From Bacillota bacterium (lineage in GTDB: Bacteria > Bacillota > Clostridia > Saccharofermentanales > Saccharofermentanaceae), in assembly GCA_023397475.1 (NCBI GenBank), contig JAEWUD010000016.1, positions 11,022 to 75,021 on the forward strand: 64,000 nucleotides of DNA. Direction: 5' to 3'. Below, in pieces: positions 27,902 to 37,384 of this stretch. How positions within the stretch are numbered: the first letter of the stretch is position 1; each line of letters begins with the position of its first letter. The translations under genes were made by a program, and so were the position numbers. A model generated the notes under the pieces. The model searched no databases and was not told where the DNA came from. It saw nothing but the letters and a program-made list of their open reading frames with translations.

Positions 27902-30355
27902 ATGACAAAATGTGCAATATGCAAGAAGAATGTGGCGGTGGTTTTCACCACCCGATTTGACAACGGTAAACGTGTCAGCGAAGGACTTTGCCTCAAGTGT
28001 GCGTATCAGACCGGTATCGGAGGCATTGATGAGATGTTCTCGAAGGCCGGAATAGATGATTCGAATATCGATAAGGTATCCGAACGTCTGAACAGCTTGA
28101 TGGCCGGTATGGACGGGAATCAGCCGGAAGATGTTTTTAAGCTTCTTCTGGGTTCGGAAGGATTGACGGGCGATTTCTCATCATCAGAGAATGACTCCGA
28201 CGATGCGGAAGCGATTGAACCTCTGTCGAATCTTGGTTTTCTTCAGATCGGGAACACGGCCGGAGGCAACGGGGATGACCCTTTTGGTGCCGCGGACGAA
28301 GATTCCGCCTTGTTGTCGGATTCTTCGTCCTACGAAGGCAGAAGAGAAGATGACCGGACGAAGGATACCCGTCGCGACACCAAGAAGAATACTCGCAAAG
28401 AGACCAAGCATAAATTTCTCGATCAATTCGGTACGAATCTGACGGAGAAAGCCCGTATTGGCAAGATCGACCGGATCATCGGACGAGCCAAGGAATTGGA
28501 GCGTGTCGTTCAGATTCTGAACCGTCGTTCGAAGAATAACCCTGTTCTTCTCGGAGCTCCGGGCGTCGGCAAGACGGCGATAGCCGAAGGACTTGCTGTT
28601 CGTATCGCGACAGGCGATGTTCCGGCCAAACTTCTCGATATGTCTGTATATCTGCTCGACATGACGGCTATGGTTGCGGGTACGCAATTTCGCGGGCAAT
28701 TTGAGAGCCGAATGAAGGGTGTCGTCGACGATGCCAGACGCAGTGAGAACATCATTCTTGTCATCGATGAACTGCATAATATCATGGGCGCCGGAGACGC
28801 CGAAGGAGCCATGAACGCGGCGAATATTCTGAAGCCGGCATTGGCAAAGGGCGAGATTCGGGTTATCGGATCGACGACGCTTGAAGAGTATCGGCGATTT
28901 ATCGAGAAGGACTCCGCCCTGGAGAGAAGATTTCAGAAGGTTATCGTTGAGGAACCGACGCTGGAGGACAGTGTCGAGATTCTGAAGGGAATCCGTGATT
29001 ATTATGAGCAGCATCATCATGTTTCGTATGCGGATGATGTGATCGAATATGCGGTCAAGTCGTCATCAAGATATATCATGGACCGTTTCCTTCCGGATAA
29101 GGCAATCGATCTGCTCGATGAAGCGGGATCCCGTGCCAACCTCTCCGAAGTTCGTCTTGTGAAGTTAAAGAAGCTCAAGACAGAACGTGAAGATCTCGAG
29201 GCAGCCGTCGCTGAGGTTGAGGAGAAGATCGAGAATTCGGCTCCGCAGATCATCGAACAGGAGGCATTGTACGAGAAGCAAGCCGAGACCAAGGCATCCC
29301 TCTTGCGAACTGAGCAGGAATTATCTTCTCTTGAGAGTGAACTGGTTCCCACGATCATAACCAAGGAAGACATTGCGCGTGTTATCGAGATGTGGACGGG
29401 AATTCCTGTACAAAGAATTTCCGAGTCGGAATCGGAGAAGCTTCTGAAACTCGAAGAACGCCTTCATAAGCGCGTTATCGGGCAGGAGAAGGCGGTCAGC
29501 GCCTTGGCGCGTGCCATTCGCCGTAATCGCTCCGGCTTCGGCAAGAAGCATAAACCTGCGTCATTTATCTTCGTCGGACCCACAGGAGTCGGCAAGACCG
29601 AACTCGTCAAGGCGGTAGCCGAAGCGATGTTCGCGTCGGAAGATGCCCTGATTCGAATGGATATGTCGGAATTCATGGAGGCTCATACGGTCAGCAAATT
29701 GATCGGATCCCCGCCGGGGTATGTCGGTTACGATGACGGAGGACAGTTGACGGAGAGAGTCAGAAGAAAGCCGTACTCGGTCATCCTTTTTGACGAGATT
29801 GAGAAGGCTCACCCGGATGTCTTTAACCTGCTGTTACAGATTCTGGATGACGGACGCCTGACGGACAGCCATGGACGACTGGTTAATTTCGAGAATACCA
29901 TTCTCGTCTTGACTTCCAATGCGGGTACCACGCTCAAATCCAACGGTTTTGGCTTTGGTGCCGAGGGGTTTGTCGCGCTCGAGAATCGGGTTCAGAGTGT
30001 TCTTAAAGAGATGTTCCGTCCGGAGTTTCTGAATCGTATCGATGAGATTATCGTATTTCAGGAATTGACGAGAGATGAGATTCGCTCGATTGTCGATCTG
30101 ATGCTGGCGGAATTGACCGCACAGCTTCGCGAGAAGGAAGTTGATGTATTCGTTACCGATACCGCCAAGGATCGTCTGGCTGTTGAAGGATATGACGCGA
30201 AATACGGCGCGAGACCGCTTCGTAAAACGATACAGCGAAGACTTGAGGATCCGCTTTCCGATATGTTCCTCATGGGCAAGCTGGACAAGGTTTCGATGGT
30301 GCGCATCGACTTCGACGGGAAGGATTTCACCTTTGACCGTTCAATAAGAGAGTAA
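27902..30355 (+). CDS. ClpE-like Hsp100 ATPase (Clp protease ATP-binding subunit)
   Basis: Two-ring AAA+ unfoldase that likely feeds ClpP. The N-terminus is a ClpE-type zinc finger (C4, C7, C30, C33) instead of the double Clp-N domain of ClpC. An acidic linker (about 95-165) leads to AAA-1 (GAPGVGKT near 218), a coiled middle domain (about 415-480) and AAA-2 (GPTGVGKT near 559), with pore loop GYVG. NGFGFGA, before FRPEFLNRIDE, sits where the ClpP-docking xGF loop is expected. At 817 residues it is longer than Bacillus ClpE (~700). It lies 16 bases after uvrA. Confidence 0.88.
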   Translation: MTKCAICKKNVAVVFTTRFDNGKRVSEGLCLKCAYQTGIGGIDEMFSKAGIDDSNIDKVSERLNSLMAGMDGNQPEDVFKLLLGSEGLTGDFSSSENDSDDAEAIEPLSNLGFLQIGNTAGGNGDDPFGAADEDSALLSDSSSYEGRREDDRTKDTRRDTKKNTRKETKHKFLDQFGTNLTEKARIGKIDRIIGRAKELERVVQILNRRSKNNPVLLGAPGVGKTAIAEGLAVRIATGDVPAKLLDMSVYLLDMTAMVAGTQFRGQFESRMKGVVDDARRSENIILVIDELHNIMGAGDAEGAMNAANILKPALAKGEIRVIGSTTLEEYRRFIEKDSALERRFQKVIVEEPTLEDSVEILKGIRDYYEQHHHVSYADDVIEYAVKSSSRYIMDRFLPDKAIDLLDEAGSRANLSEVRLVKLKKLKTEREDLEAAVAEVEEKIENSAPQIIEQEALYEKQAETKASLLRTEQELSSLESELVPTIITKEDIARVIEMWTGIPVQRISESESEKLLKLEERLHKRVIGQEKAVSALARAIRRNRSGFGKKHKPASFIFVGPTGVGKTELVKAVAEAMFASEDALIRMDMSEFMEAHTVSKLIGSPPGYVGYDDGGQLTERVRRKPYSVILFDEIEKAHPDVFNLLLQILDDGRLTDSHGRLVNFENTILVLTSNAGTTLKSNGFGFGAEGFVALENRVQSVLKEMFRPEFLNRIDEIIVFQELTRDEIRSIVDLMLAELTAQLREKEVDVFVTDTAKDRLAVEGYDAKYGARPLRKTIQRRLEDPLSDMFLMGKLDKVSMVRIDFDGKDFTFDRSIRE

Positions 30356-30374
30356 GACGTGTAAATAAATCGAA

Positions 30375-30412
30375 TGAAAAAAAACGACCGGCTTGACGCC
30401 GGTCGTTTTCAT
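30375..30412. terminator. Bidirectional terminator between the ClpE-like gene and argJ
   Basis: A perfect 12-bp stem AAAACGACCGGC / GCCGGTCGTTTT with a 5-nt loop; T-run on the plus side and an A-run (T on minus) on the other, between convergent genes. Confidence 0.9.
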
Positions 30413-30435
30413 ATGTCCGCAATTCGGTATAGCGA

Positions 30436-31638
30436 CTATGAGCGATAACTTCCGTTAATCTTGACATAATCATAGGAGAAGTCACAAGTCCACATACGAT
30501 CTGAGAAGTCTCCCTCATGAAGTACGATGGAGATGAGTATTTCGGATTTCTGAAGAATCTTCTTGGCCAAGGCTTCATCGAAAGGCAAGGCTTGTCCGTT
30601 CGCACATACCGGCAGATCCCCGATCGATATGTCGACGCGCTCCGGGTCAAACTGCGCTCCAGAATAACCGATGGCTGTTATAATTCGACCCCAGTTCGCA
30701 TCCTCACCGAAGATTGCCGTCTTACAAAGCGGCGAACGACAAACAGAAAGAACACATAAATATGCGTCGTTTGCGTTTGCCGCTCCACTGACGGTTACCT
30801 CAATCAGCTTTGTCGCTCCTTCGCCGTCCTTGGCAACCAACCGTGCCAGATCGGTGCAGACCTCAGAAAGCGCATCCGCGAAAAGTTCACACTCCGGGGT
30901 GCCCGGAAGAATCTCGTCCGCGCCGGACATGCCGTTCGCCAGAATGAGCAGAGTGTCGCATACGGAAGTATCGCCGTCTACCGACACGCGGTTAAAAGTA
31001 TGGCAAACGGACTCACGGAGAAGGGACGAGAGAAGGTCCTTCGAAATCGAGGCATCTGTAGTAATAACGCTGATCATCGTCGCCATATTCGGATGAATCA
31101 TTCCGGATCCCTTCGCCATGCCTGCGATCGATATCTTGTGTTTGCCGATCTGGATTTTGGCATAGGCTTCCTTCGGGATGAGATCGGTGGTCATAATCGC
31201 ACGCATGGCGTCGTGACCTGATTCTGCGGAAGATGATAGGGAAGATACCAGTGACGGTGTTCCCGAGAGGATCTTGGCGAGGGGAAGCCTTATTCCGATA
31301 ACCCCGGTCGAACATGTAAGAATCTCGTCCTCGTCAACTTTCAGAAGTGCAGCTACTGCCGATGCCATCGCGTTTGCGTCCTCGACACCGGCGCTTCCGA
31401 CGCAGGCGTTGGCGTTGCCGCTGTTGATCAGGACACCGCGTACCGCGGACTTTTGCGAGACGATGCTCATCGTTCGTGTAAGAGAATGTCCTTTGACAAC
31501 ATTCTTCGTATAAACACCGGCGACAGTGGCGGGCACATCAGAGACGATCAAGGCCAGATCCGGAGCGCCGTTCTTCTTGAGACCGCAGGGGATTCCCGCA
31601 GCCCGAAAACCTTTTGGGGCGGTAATTGCGTTTGACAT
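30436..31638 (-). CDS. argJ: Bifunctional ornithine acetyltransferase / N-acetylglutamate synthase
   Basis: Recycles the acetyl group in arginine biosynthesis. The precursor cuts itself at the KGSGMIHPNMATM motif, with Thr187 as the new N-terminal nucleophile of the beta chain. Also seen are NSGNANACVG, VSVDGDTSVCDT and the C-terminal ANWGRI. It has 400 residues, a normal length. It stands alone here, with no other arg genes nearby. Confidence 0.95.
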   Translation of the reverse strand: MSNAITAPKGFRAAGIPCGLKKNGAPDLALIVSDVPATVAGVYTKNVVKGHSLTRTMSIVSQKSAVRGVLINSGNANACVGSAGVEDANAMASAVAALLKVDEDEILTCSTGVIGIRLPLAKILSGTPSLVSSLSSSAESGHDAMRAIMTTDLIPKEAYAKIQIGKHKISIAGMAKGSGMIHPNMATMISVITTDASISKDLLSSLLRESVCHTFNRVSVDGDTSVCDTLLILANGMSGADEILPGTPECELFADALSEVCTDLARLVAKDGEGATKLIEVTVSGAANANDAYLCVLSVCRSPLCKTAIFGEDANWGRIITAIGYSGAQFDPERVDISIGDLPVCANGQALPFDEALAKKILQKSEILISIVLHEGDFSDRMWTCDFSYDYVKINGSYRS

Positions 31639-31673
31639 GTGAAGCGTACCATCCGTTCGAAATGAATGAGATG

Positions 31674-31701
31674 ATTATACACAAAAAATTGAATGCGTGA
31701 A
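31674..31701 (-). promoter_or_regulatory. Promoter of argJ
   Basis: Minus strand TATAAT (31674-31679) with -35 TTCACG 16 bases upstream (4 of 6 consensus). Confidence 0.5.
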
Positions 31702-31757
31702 TCATTTTTCGCCGAGGATGCCTTGTAACCGCACCTATACAGCGGGGTTTTTTACGG

Positions 31758-31763
31758 TATAAT
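31758..31763 (+). promoter_or_regulatory. -10 element before the DUF975 gene
   Basis: Perfect TATAAT; the best -35 is TATACA 16 bases upstream, a 4 of 6 match. Confidence 0.45.
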
Positions 31764-31792
31764 TATTTCGTAAGAATGGGAGGGCTTTGTAC

Positions 31793-32686
31793 ATGTGGAA
31801 GATAACGGATCTCAAAGGCAGAGCTTGGGAAATTCTTCGCAAGAACTATTGGTCCGCCTTATTGGCGGTGTTTATTTTCTCGGTGATCGGCTCCGCCGCA
31901 TCCTCGATGATCTCCGTCGTTACTTCAACGGTATCCTCCACGCTTACAACGGCCGTCACGACGACGCTGAGCATTGTCCCGCTGGAGGATAATGTGTCGC
32001 TGATGCTCGGTCAGGCCTCGGTAATTTTTGTTTTTTTGGCGTTTATCTATTTGTTCATTATCGCGGCTTCTTTGAGCGTTCTTGTATTCGTCACCTATCC
32101 TCTGCAATATGGTTTAACATCGTGGTTTGTCGAGCAGCGCAGTCATGAAACATTTACCAACTACATGCCTTTATTTTCTGCTTTTCAACAAGGCCGATAC
32201 AAGAAGGTCGCATCGGGTATGGGATGGAGTCTTTTGTGGCAGATCCTGTGGTCTCTTTGTGCGTCAACCGTATTTATCATCCCTTCGGTAACGCTAATCT
32301 TCGGAACCGGAGCCACGGCCTTCTTCTCGCGCGAATCCGAAATCAGCAGTCTTGCTGTGATTGTCACGATGATGCTGGTCGTAGGGCTTTACTTTGTGGC
32401 GATGGCCTTATATATAGCGATTATTCTGAATCGCTATTACGCATACCTTTTCATACCTTTTATCCTCGTCGATCAGCCGCAGTTGAATTTTCGCGAAACC
32501 ATGGATCTAAGCAAGCGTATGACCGACGGACAGAAGGGGCGTATGTGGCTTCTGGACCTTTCTTTCATCGGTTGGTTCGCCTTGACACTTCTATCCTGTG
32601 GATTTCTGAGCATTGCACTGGTTCCCTACATACAGACAACAAGGACGGAGCTTTATTTCGCCCGCAAGGCGGAAATTGCTTCTTGA
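31793..32686 (+). CDS. DUF975-family integral membrane protein
   Basis: A 297-residue protein with about six hydrophobic helices. It starts MWKITDLKGRAWEILRKNYW, the usual opening of DUF975 proteins (a short amphipathic segment, then a first helix). The function is unknown. The start is ATG 31793 because GGGAGGG precedes it by eight bases; TTG 31787 is the alternative. It is followed by the FAD protein 31 bases on. Confidence 0.75.
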   Translation: MWKITDLKGRAWEILRKNYWSALLAVFIFSVIGSAASSMISVVTSTVSSTLTTAVTTTLSIVPLEDNVSLMLGQASVIFVFLAFIYLFIIAASLSVLVFVTYPLQYGLTSWFVEQRSHETFTNYMPLFSAFQQGRYKKVASGMGWSLLWQILWSLCASTVFIIPSVTLIFGTGATAFFSRESEISSLAVIVTMMLVVGLYFVAMALYIAIILNRYYAYLFIPFILVDQPQLNFRETMDLSKRMTDGQKGRMWLLDLSFIGWFALTLLSCGFLSIALVPYIQTTRTELYFARKAEIAS

Positions 32687-32717
32687 CAAGAGTATTTTCG
32701 AGAGACGGAGTTGTGAT

Positions 32718-34136
32718 ATGAACACAGAGAAACGCTATGACGTAGTAATTATTGGAGCCGGTCTCGCCGGTATTTTCGCCGGATATGAATTGACGGAGAA
32801 TCATCCGGATTTATCTGTCGCGATCATTGAGCAGGGAGATCCGATCAGCGCCCGATCCTGTCCGATCATCCAGAAGAAGACGGTTTCGTGCGTAAGCTGT
32901 AAGACCTGTGCGATCATGCGGGGGTTCGGCGGCGCGGGCGCGTTTTCTGACGGTAAGTTTAACTTCACGACGCAATTCGGAGGCTGGCTGAACGACTACG
33001 TTACGGATGCCGAGGTCATGCGTTTGATCGAGTACGTCGATTCTGTCAACATGAGATTCGGTGCAACGAACGAGGTATTCTCGACGTCTACACCGCAGGC
33101 GGATGTAATCCGAAGGAATGCGATTAGCTATGATCTGCATCTGATGGACGCGAAATGCAAGCACCTGGGAACGGAGCGCAACCGCGAGATTCTTATTGAG
33201 CAATACGAATATCTCGCGAAAAAGCTTGATTTGATTTGCCGTACCCGGGTAGAGGATATCGCGCATGAGCCGAATGGAACCTATTCGCTTGCTACGACAT
33301 CCGGAACCGTTCGATGCAAATATCTTATTGCCGCTCCCGGCCGCAGCGGCGCGGAATGGTTCTCATCGATCTGTCATAAACTGAAGCTTCCGATGATTAA
33401 CAATCAGGTAGATATCGGCGTTCGTGTTGAACTTCCGGCGATCGTATTTAAGGACATTACCGATGCGATGTACGAAGCGAAGCTTCTCTATCGTACCAAG
33501 CAGTATAAGGATGTAGTTCGCACGTTCTGTATGAATCCATACGGTCATGTAGTTACAGAGAACACCGACGGAATCATCACCGTTAACGGACACAGCTATA
33601 CGGATCCCGCGTTACGCAGCGAGAATACAAACTTCGCGCTTCTTGTCAGCAACCGATTTACGACACCGTTTAATGAGCCATATCAATACGGCAAGCGAAT
33701 CGCGTCGTTGTCCAACATGCTCGGCGGTGGAATCATGGTCCAGCGATTCGGGGATCTGATCGACGGCCGAAGAACCAATACACATCGCTTGCCGCAGAGC
33801 TTTGTTAAGCCCACTTTGGAAGCGATTCCGGGGGATCTCTCACTGGTCTTGCCGAAACGTCATTTGGACAATATCATTGAGATGATTCACGTACTGGATA
33901 AGCTTGCGCCCGGAACCGCGAATCAGGATACGCTTCTCTATGGAGTTGAGGTGAAGTTCTACAGTGCGCGATTGACGCTAACGAGTGAACTGGAGACGAA
34001 GCTCCGAAATTTCTTTGCTTGCGGTGACGGTGCGGGAATTACACGTGGATTGTCGCAGGCCGGGGCAAGCGGCGTCATGGCGGCTCGCGCCGTGCTGAAA
34101 AGAATCGATCACGAAGACAGATCGATACATACATGA
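32718..34136 (+). CDS. Uncharacterised FAD-dependent dehydrogenase (COG2509-like)
   Basis: A 472-residue flavoprotein. The N-terminal Rossmann fold binds FAD (VVIIGAGLAGIFAGYEL). A Cys-rich stretch CPIIQ...CVSCKTC then leads to GFGGAGAFSDGKFNF, the signature of this family. A C-terminal FACGDGAGITRGLSQAGASG completes the FAD site. The substrate is unknown; the cysteines might bind metal or form a redox disulfide, which is inference. ATG 32718 is chosen over an upstream frame extension because ACGGAG lies eight bases before it. Confidence 0.85.
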   Translation: MNTEKRYDVVIIGAGLAGIFAGYELTENHPDLSVAIIEQGDPISARSCPIIQKKTVSCVSCKTCAIMRGFGGAGAFSDGKFNFTTQFGGWLNDYVTDAEVMRLIEYVDSVNMRFGATNEVFSTSTPQADVIRRNAISYDLHLMDAKCKHLGTERNREILIEQYEYLAKKLDLICRTRVEDIAHEPNGTYSLATTSGTVRCKYLIAAPGRSGAEWFSSICHKLKLPMINNQVDIGVRVELPAIVFKDITDAMYEAKLLYRTKQYKDVVRTFCMNPYGHVVTENTDGIITVNGHSYTDPALRSENTNFALLVSNRFTTPFNEPYQYGKRIASLSNMLGGGIMVQRFGDLIDGRRTNTHRLPQSFVKPTLEAIPGDLSLVLPKRHLDNIIEMIHVLDKLAPGTANQDTLLYGVEVKFYSARLTLTSELETKLRNFFACGDGAGITRGLSQAGASGVMAARAVLKRIDHEDRSIHT

Positions 34137-34158
34137 GCTTAGTCGAGTCTTTGAGGTG

Positions 34159-34186
34159 ACAGAATCTTCGGATTCTACGTTCGTTC
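34159..34186 (+). terminator. Weak hairpin after the FAD gene
   Basis: AGAATC TTCG GATTCT, a 6-bp stem with a stable TTCG loop, followed by a T-rich but interrupted tract. It overlaps the start of the rpsO promoter. Confidence 0.35.
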
Positions 34187-34215
34187 TTTACAACACGTAC
34201 CTTTTATGGTAATAT
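34187..34215 (+). promoter_or_regulatory. Promoter of rpsO
   Basis: TTTACA (34187-34192), 17-base spacer, TAATAT (34210-34215). The leader would be about 70 nt, and S15 often represses its own mRNA there; no conserved fold could be recognised. Confidence 0.65.
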
Positions 34216-34294
34216 TCCAACGTATTTGCCGCGGACACAGTTGCGGGATCGTCCGACCCGTTACTTTGCCGCAGGACTTTGAAGGAGGAACAGT

Positions 34295-34558
34295 ATGGAC
34301 ACGATCAACAAGTCAGAAATTATCAAGGAGTATGGTCTTAAGGAAGGCGACACAGGATCTCCGGAGGTTCAGATTGCAATTCTCACATCGAGAATCAATC
34401 ACCTGACAGAGCACCTGAAGGAGCACAAGAACGATCATCACTCCAGACGCGGCCTTCTCACGATGGTCGGTAAGAGAAGAGGTCTTCTCGATTATCTGGC
34501 ACGTATCGACATTGAGCGTTACAGAACGATTATCGCGAAGCTCGGAATCAGAAAGTAA
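34295..34558 (+). CDS. rpsO: 30S ribosomal protein S15
   Basis: An 87-residue primary 16S rRNA binding protein. It has GDTGSPEVQIAILT, HLKEHKNDHHSRRGLL and LDYLARIDIERY, all S15 signatures. A GAAGGAGG site precedes the ATG. It sits before pnp as in most bacteria, but its own terminator and the pnp promoters separate the two transcripts. Confidence 0.97.
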   Translation: MDTINKSEIIKEYGLKEGDTGSPEVQIAILTSRINHLTEHLKEHKNDHHSRRGLLTMVGKRRGLLDYLARIDIERYRTIIAKLGIRK

Positions 34559-34566
34559 GATGATAT

Positions 34567-34608
34567 GGCCGCCTCAGATGACCGGAAAGTCAGAAGAGGC
34601 GGCTTTTT
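34567..34608 (+). terminator. Terminator of rpsO
   Basis: GCCGCCTC (34568-34575) pairs with GAGGCGGC (34596-34603), then TTTTT. Confidence 0.85.
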
Positions 34609-34669
34609 CATATCCTGTACATTCGATGAACTCTCCTATACAGTGTCGAAGACATGAGGACCGGGGAGT

Positions 34670-34739
34670 TTGACAAATTCTTGACATACCTTTTTGTTTT
34701 TCTTACATTGCGAACATTTCTACCAAAATACGGTATAAT
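34670..34739 (+). promoter_or_regulatory. pnp promoter region
   Basis: TTGACA (34681-34686), 17 bases, TACATT (34704-34709) forms one promoter. A perfect TATAAT at 34734-34739 with a poor -35 may be a second start. Another TTGACA is at 34670. Confidence 0.6.
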
Positions 34740-34755
34740 GATCCTATGCATTCGG

Positions 34756-34862
34756 TACAACCGAGGGTTGTAGAGGGTAGATTGACGATTCGTTTGCGAA
34801 TACGAACCGCGAATCTACAAACTACCGCCCCGGTTGACCAGAGATTCAACCCAGGGAGGTTT
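34756..34862 (+). ncRNA. Structured pnp 5' leader
   Basis: CAACCG (34758-34763) can pair with CGGTTG (34831-34836), enclosing GTAGATT (34777-34783) paired with AATCTAC (34812-34818) and a further GATTCG / CGAATC-like hairpin inside. This nested fold lies directly before the ribosome-binding site and may be a PNPase self-regulation element as known in enterobacteria. Confidence 0.5.
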
Positions 34863-34870
34863 TTTTACTT

Positions 34871-37213
34871 ATGGAAAGAAAGTTTCAGATGAACCTTGCC
34901 GGCCGTCCGCTGATCGTGGAGACCGGTAAACTTGCCCAGTTTGCCAACGGCGCATGTCTTGTGCGCTACGGTGACACCGTCATCATGTCGACGGTTACCG
35001 CATCGGCGACACCGAGAGACGGAATCGATTTCTTCCCACTCTCCGTGGATTACGAAGAGAAGCAGTATGCTGTCGGCCGGATACCCGGCGGATACATCAA
35101 GCGCGAGGGACGTCCCTCGGAGAAGGCTATCCTTACGTCTCGCGTCATTGATCGCCAGATTCGGCCGCTTTTCCCGAAGGATTTACGTAACGATGTCGTC
35201 GTATCCAATCTTGTCATGTCAGTAGATCAGGATTGTTCGCCGGAGGTAGCTGCGATGATCGGAACATCGATCGCGGTGTCCATTTCTGATATTCCGTGGA
35301 ACGGCCCGACAGGCGGTGTTGTTCTCGGTCTCATCGATGATGCGGCGGTAATCAATCCCACCGAAGAACAGCGCGCCAAGAGCCGTATGTACGTTACGCT
35401 CGCCGGAACCACAAAGAAGATTTGCATGGTCGAGGCCGGTGCCAATGAAGTTGATGATGAGACGATGCTCGCAGCAATTGCCGCGGGTCACGAGACCGTC
35501 AAGGAAGTAGTCGCATTTATCGACAGTATTGTCACGGAGATCGGCAAGCCGAAATTCTCCTATACTTCCAGCGAGATTCCCGCCGATGTTTTCGACTGCA
35601 TCAAGAAGTTTGCATGGGACGATATGCGTCAAGCCGTTCTCTCCGACGACAAGAGTGTTCGTGATGCCAATGTCTCTGCCCTGACGCAGAAGGTTAAGGA
35701 ATACCTTGCCGCGGAACATGAAGATTACCTGCCCTATGTTGCCGAGTCGATCTATAAGCTTGAGAAGAAGGTCGTCCGAGACTATCTTTTCCGCGAACAT
35801 GTTCGCGTCGACGGCAGAGATCTGTATACAATCCGTCCCCTGTCCTGCGATGTCGGTGTTCTGCCTCGCGTCCATGGAACCGGATTGTTCCAGCGCGGTC
35901 AGACGCAGGTTCTGACCTGTTGCACACTTGCGCCTCTTTCCCGTTCACAGACACTGGACGGTCTGGATTCCGAGGATACGAAGCGCTATATGCATCACTA
36001 CAACTTCCCCGCATATTCCGTCGGAGAGGCGAAGTCATCCCGTTCACCCGGCAGAAGAGAGATCGGCCACGGCGCTCTTGCGGAACGTTCGCTGATCCCC
36101 GTTCTCCCGTCCGAGGAGGAATTTCCTTATGCAATCCGCAATGTATCCGAGATTTTGATGTCCAACGGATCTACCTCGCAGGGTTCAGTTTGCGCGAGCA
36201 CATTGGCTCTGATGGATGCCGGTGTTCCGATCAAGAGACCGGTTGCGGGTATTTCTACGGGTCTTATCGTCAATGAAGAGAACGAGGATGATTTCCTTGT
36301 TTTCATGGATATTCAAGGGATTGAGGACTTCTTCGGCGACATGGATTTCAAGGTTGCAGGCACCGAGCTGGGTATTACCTCGATTCAGGTTGACATCAAG
36401 GTTGACGGACTTTCTCTTGAGATCATCCGTCAGGCATTTGAGATGACTCGCAAGGGAAGACTTCAGATCATTAACGAGATCATTCTTCCGAGAATCAACG
36501 CCCCTCGCGAAGACCTCTCGAAGTATGCTCCTCGCATCATCACGACGCAGGTTCCGGTCGACAAGATCCGTGAAGTTATCGGATCCGGCGGTAAGGTCAT
36601 CAACAAGATCATCGCCGATACAGGGGCTGAGATCGATATCAACGACGATGGTCGTATCTTCATCTCGACTCCCGACGCTGAGAAGGCCGCTCGCGCGCTT
36701 GCGATCATCAACGGAATCGTTAACGATCCGGCACAGGGCGAGATCTTTGACGGCACGGTTACTCGTTTGATGACATTCGGCGCCTTCGTCGAATTCCTTC
36801 CCGGCAAGGAAGGCCTTGTACACATTTCCAAGATGGCTTGGAATCGTGTTGATAAGGTCGAAGATGTTGTCAAGGAAGGCGACAAGGTGAAGGTCATGGT
36901 TTCCGAGATTGACGCGCAAGGCCGCATTAATCTCTCGATGCGTGATTGCACAGAGAAGCCGGAAGGTTTTACCGATGGTCCTGATGCTCCTCGTCGACCG
37001 GCCGGAGATCGTCCTCAGAGAGAGAGACGCGGCGGGTTTGGTGATCATCGTGAGGGAAGAGGCGATCGCGGAGATCACGGAGACAGAGGCGACCGTCATA
37101 ATTCGGGCGGACCGAGACCGGAAAGAAGAGAGCGCCGTGATTTCACAGAGCCGAATGCTCCGTCATCTGACGCAGGTCCTTCGCATCCGAACGCCCGTTC
37201 CAGAGATTTCTGA
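34871..37213 (+). CDS. pnp: Polyribonucleotide nucleotidyltransferase (PNPase)
   Basis: Phosphorolytic 3'-5' exoribonuclease. Two RNase PH domains (about 10-230 and 310-545) flank an alpha-helical linker. A KH domain (IREVIGSGGKVINKI, about 570) and an S1 domain (GAFVEFLPGKEGLVHISKM, about 637) follow. The last ~75 residues are an Arg/Gly/Asp-rich disordered tail (RRGG, DHREGRGDRGDHGDRGDR) that may add RNA or protein contacts. It has 780 residues; an AGGGAGG site precedes the ATG. Confidence 0.97.
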   Translation: MERKFQMNLAGRPLIVETGKLAQFANGACLVRYGDTVIMSTVTASATPRDGIDFFPLSVDYEEKQYAVGRIPGGYIKREGRPSEKAILTSRVIDRQIRPLFPKDLRNDVVVSNLVMSVDQDCSPEVAAMIGTSIAVSISDIPWNGPTGGVVLGLIDDAAVINPTEEQRAKSRMYVTLAGTTKKICMVEAGANEVDDETMLAAIAAGHETVKEVVAFIDSIVTEIGKPKFSYTSSEIPADVFDCIKKFAWDDMRQAVLSDDKSVRDANVSALTQKVKEYLAAEHEDYLPYVAESIYKLEKKVVRDYLFREHVRVDGRDLYTIRPLSCDVGVLPRVHGTGLFQRGQTQVLTCCTLAPLSRSQTLDGLDSEDTKRYMHHYNFPAYSVGEAKSSRSPGRREIGHGALAERSLIPVLPSEEEFPYAIRNVSEILMSNGSTSQGSVCASTLALMDAGVPIKRPVAGISTGLIVNEENEDDFLVFMDIQGIEDFFGDMDFKVAGTELGITSIQVDIKVDGLSLEIIRQAFEMTRKGRLQIINEIILPRINAPREDLSKYAPRIITTQVPVDKIREVIGSGGKVINKIIADTGAEIDINDDGRIFISTPDAEKAARALAIINGIVNDPAQGEIFDGTVTRLMTFGAFVEFLPGKEGLVHISKMAWNRVDKVEDVVKEGDKVKVMVSEIDAQGRINLSMRDCTEKPEGFTDGPDAPRRPAGDRPQRERRGGFGDHREGRGDRGDHGDRGDRHNSGGPRPERRERRDFTEPNAPSSDAGPSHPNARSRDF

Positions 37214-37257
37214 TCCGTCGCTTGAGCGATGGAAGTAACATTCTCAACTGAATGATT

Positions 37258-37313
37258 GAAGTGCACCCCCGGGGTTGGACACCGCGTCCGGCATTGGGTG
37301 GTGCACTTCTTTT
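37258..37313 (+). terminator. Terminator of pnp
   Basis: GAAGTGCACC (37258-37267) pairs with GGTGCACTTC (37300-37309), with secondary stems in the 32-nt loop, then TTTT. Confidence 0.75.
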
Positions 37314-37350
37314 GGTTGCGCCCGGCGAGGCAGATTCTTCGTGATTCGGA

Positions 37351-37379
37351 TAGACAACAGGAATGAATAAGGGTATACT
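37351..37379 (+). promoter_or_regulatory. Promoter of the thiamine salvage operon
   Basis: TAGACA (37351-37356), 17-base spacer, TATACT (37374-37379), starting transcription at the 5' edge of the riboswitch. Confidence 0.7.
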
Positions 37380-37384
37380 GTCAC

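Noticed and set aside
32613..32717. N-terminal extension of the FAD protein
   Set aside because: It overlaps the end of the DUF975 gene and reads non-family sequence; the ATG at 32718 has a ribosome site and directly precedes the FAD motif.
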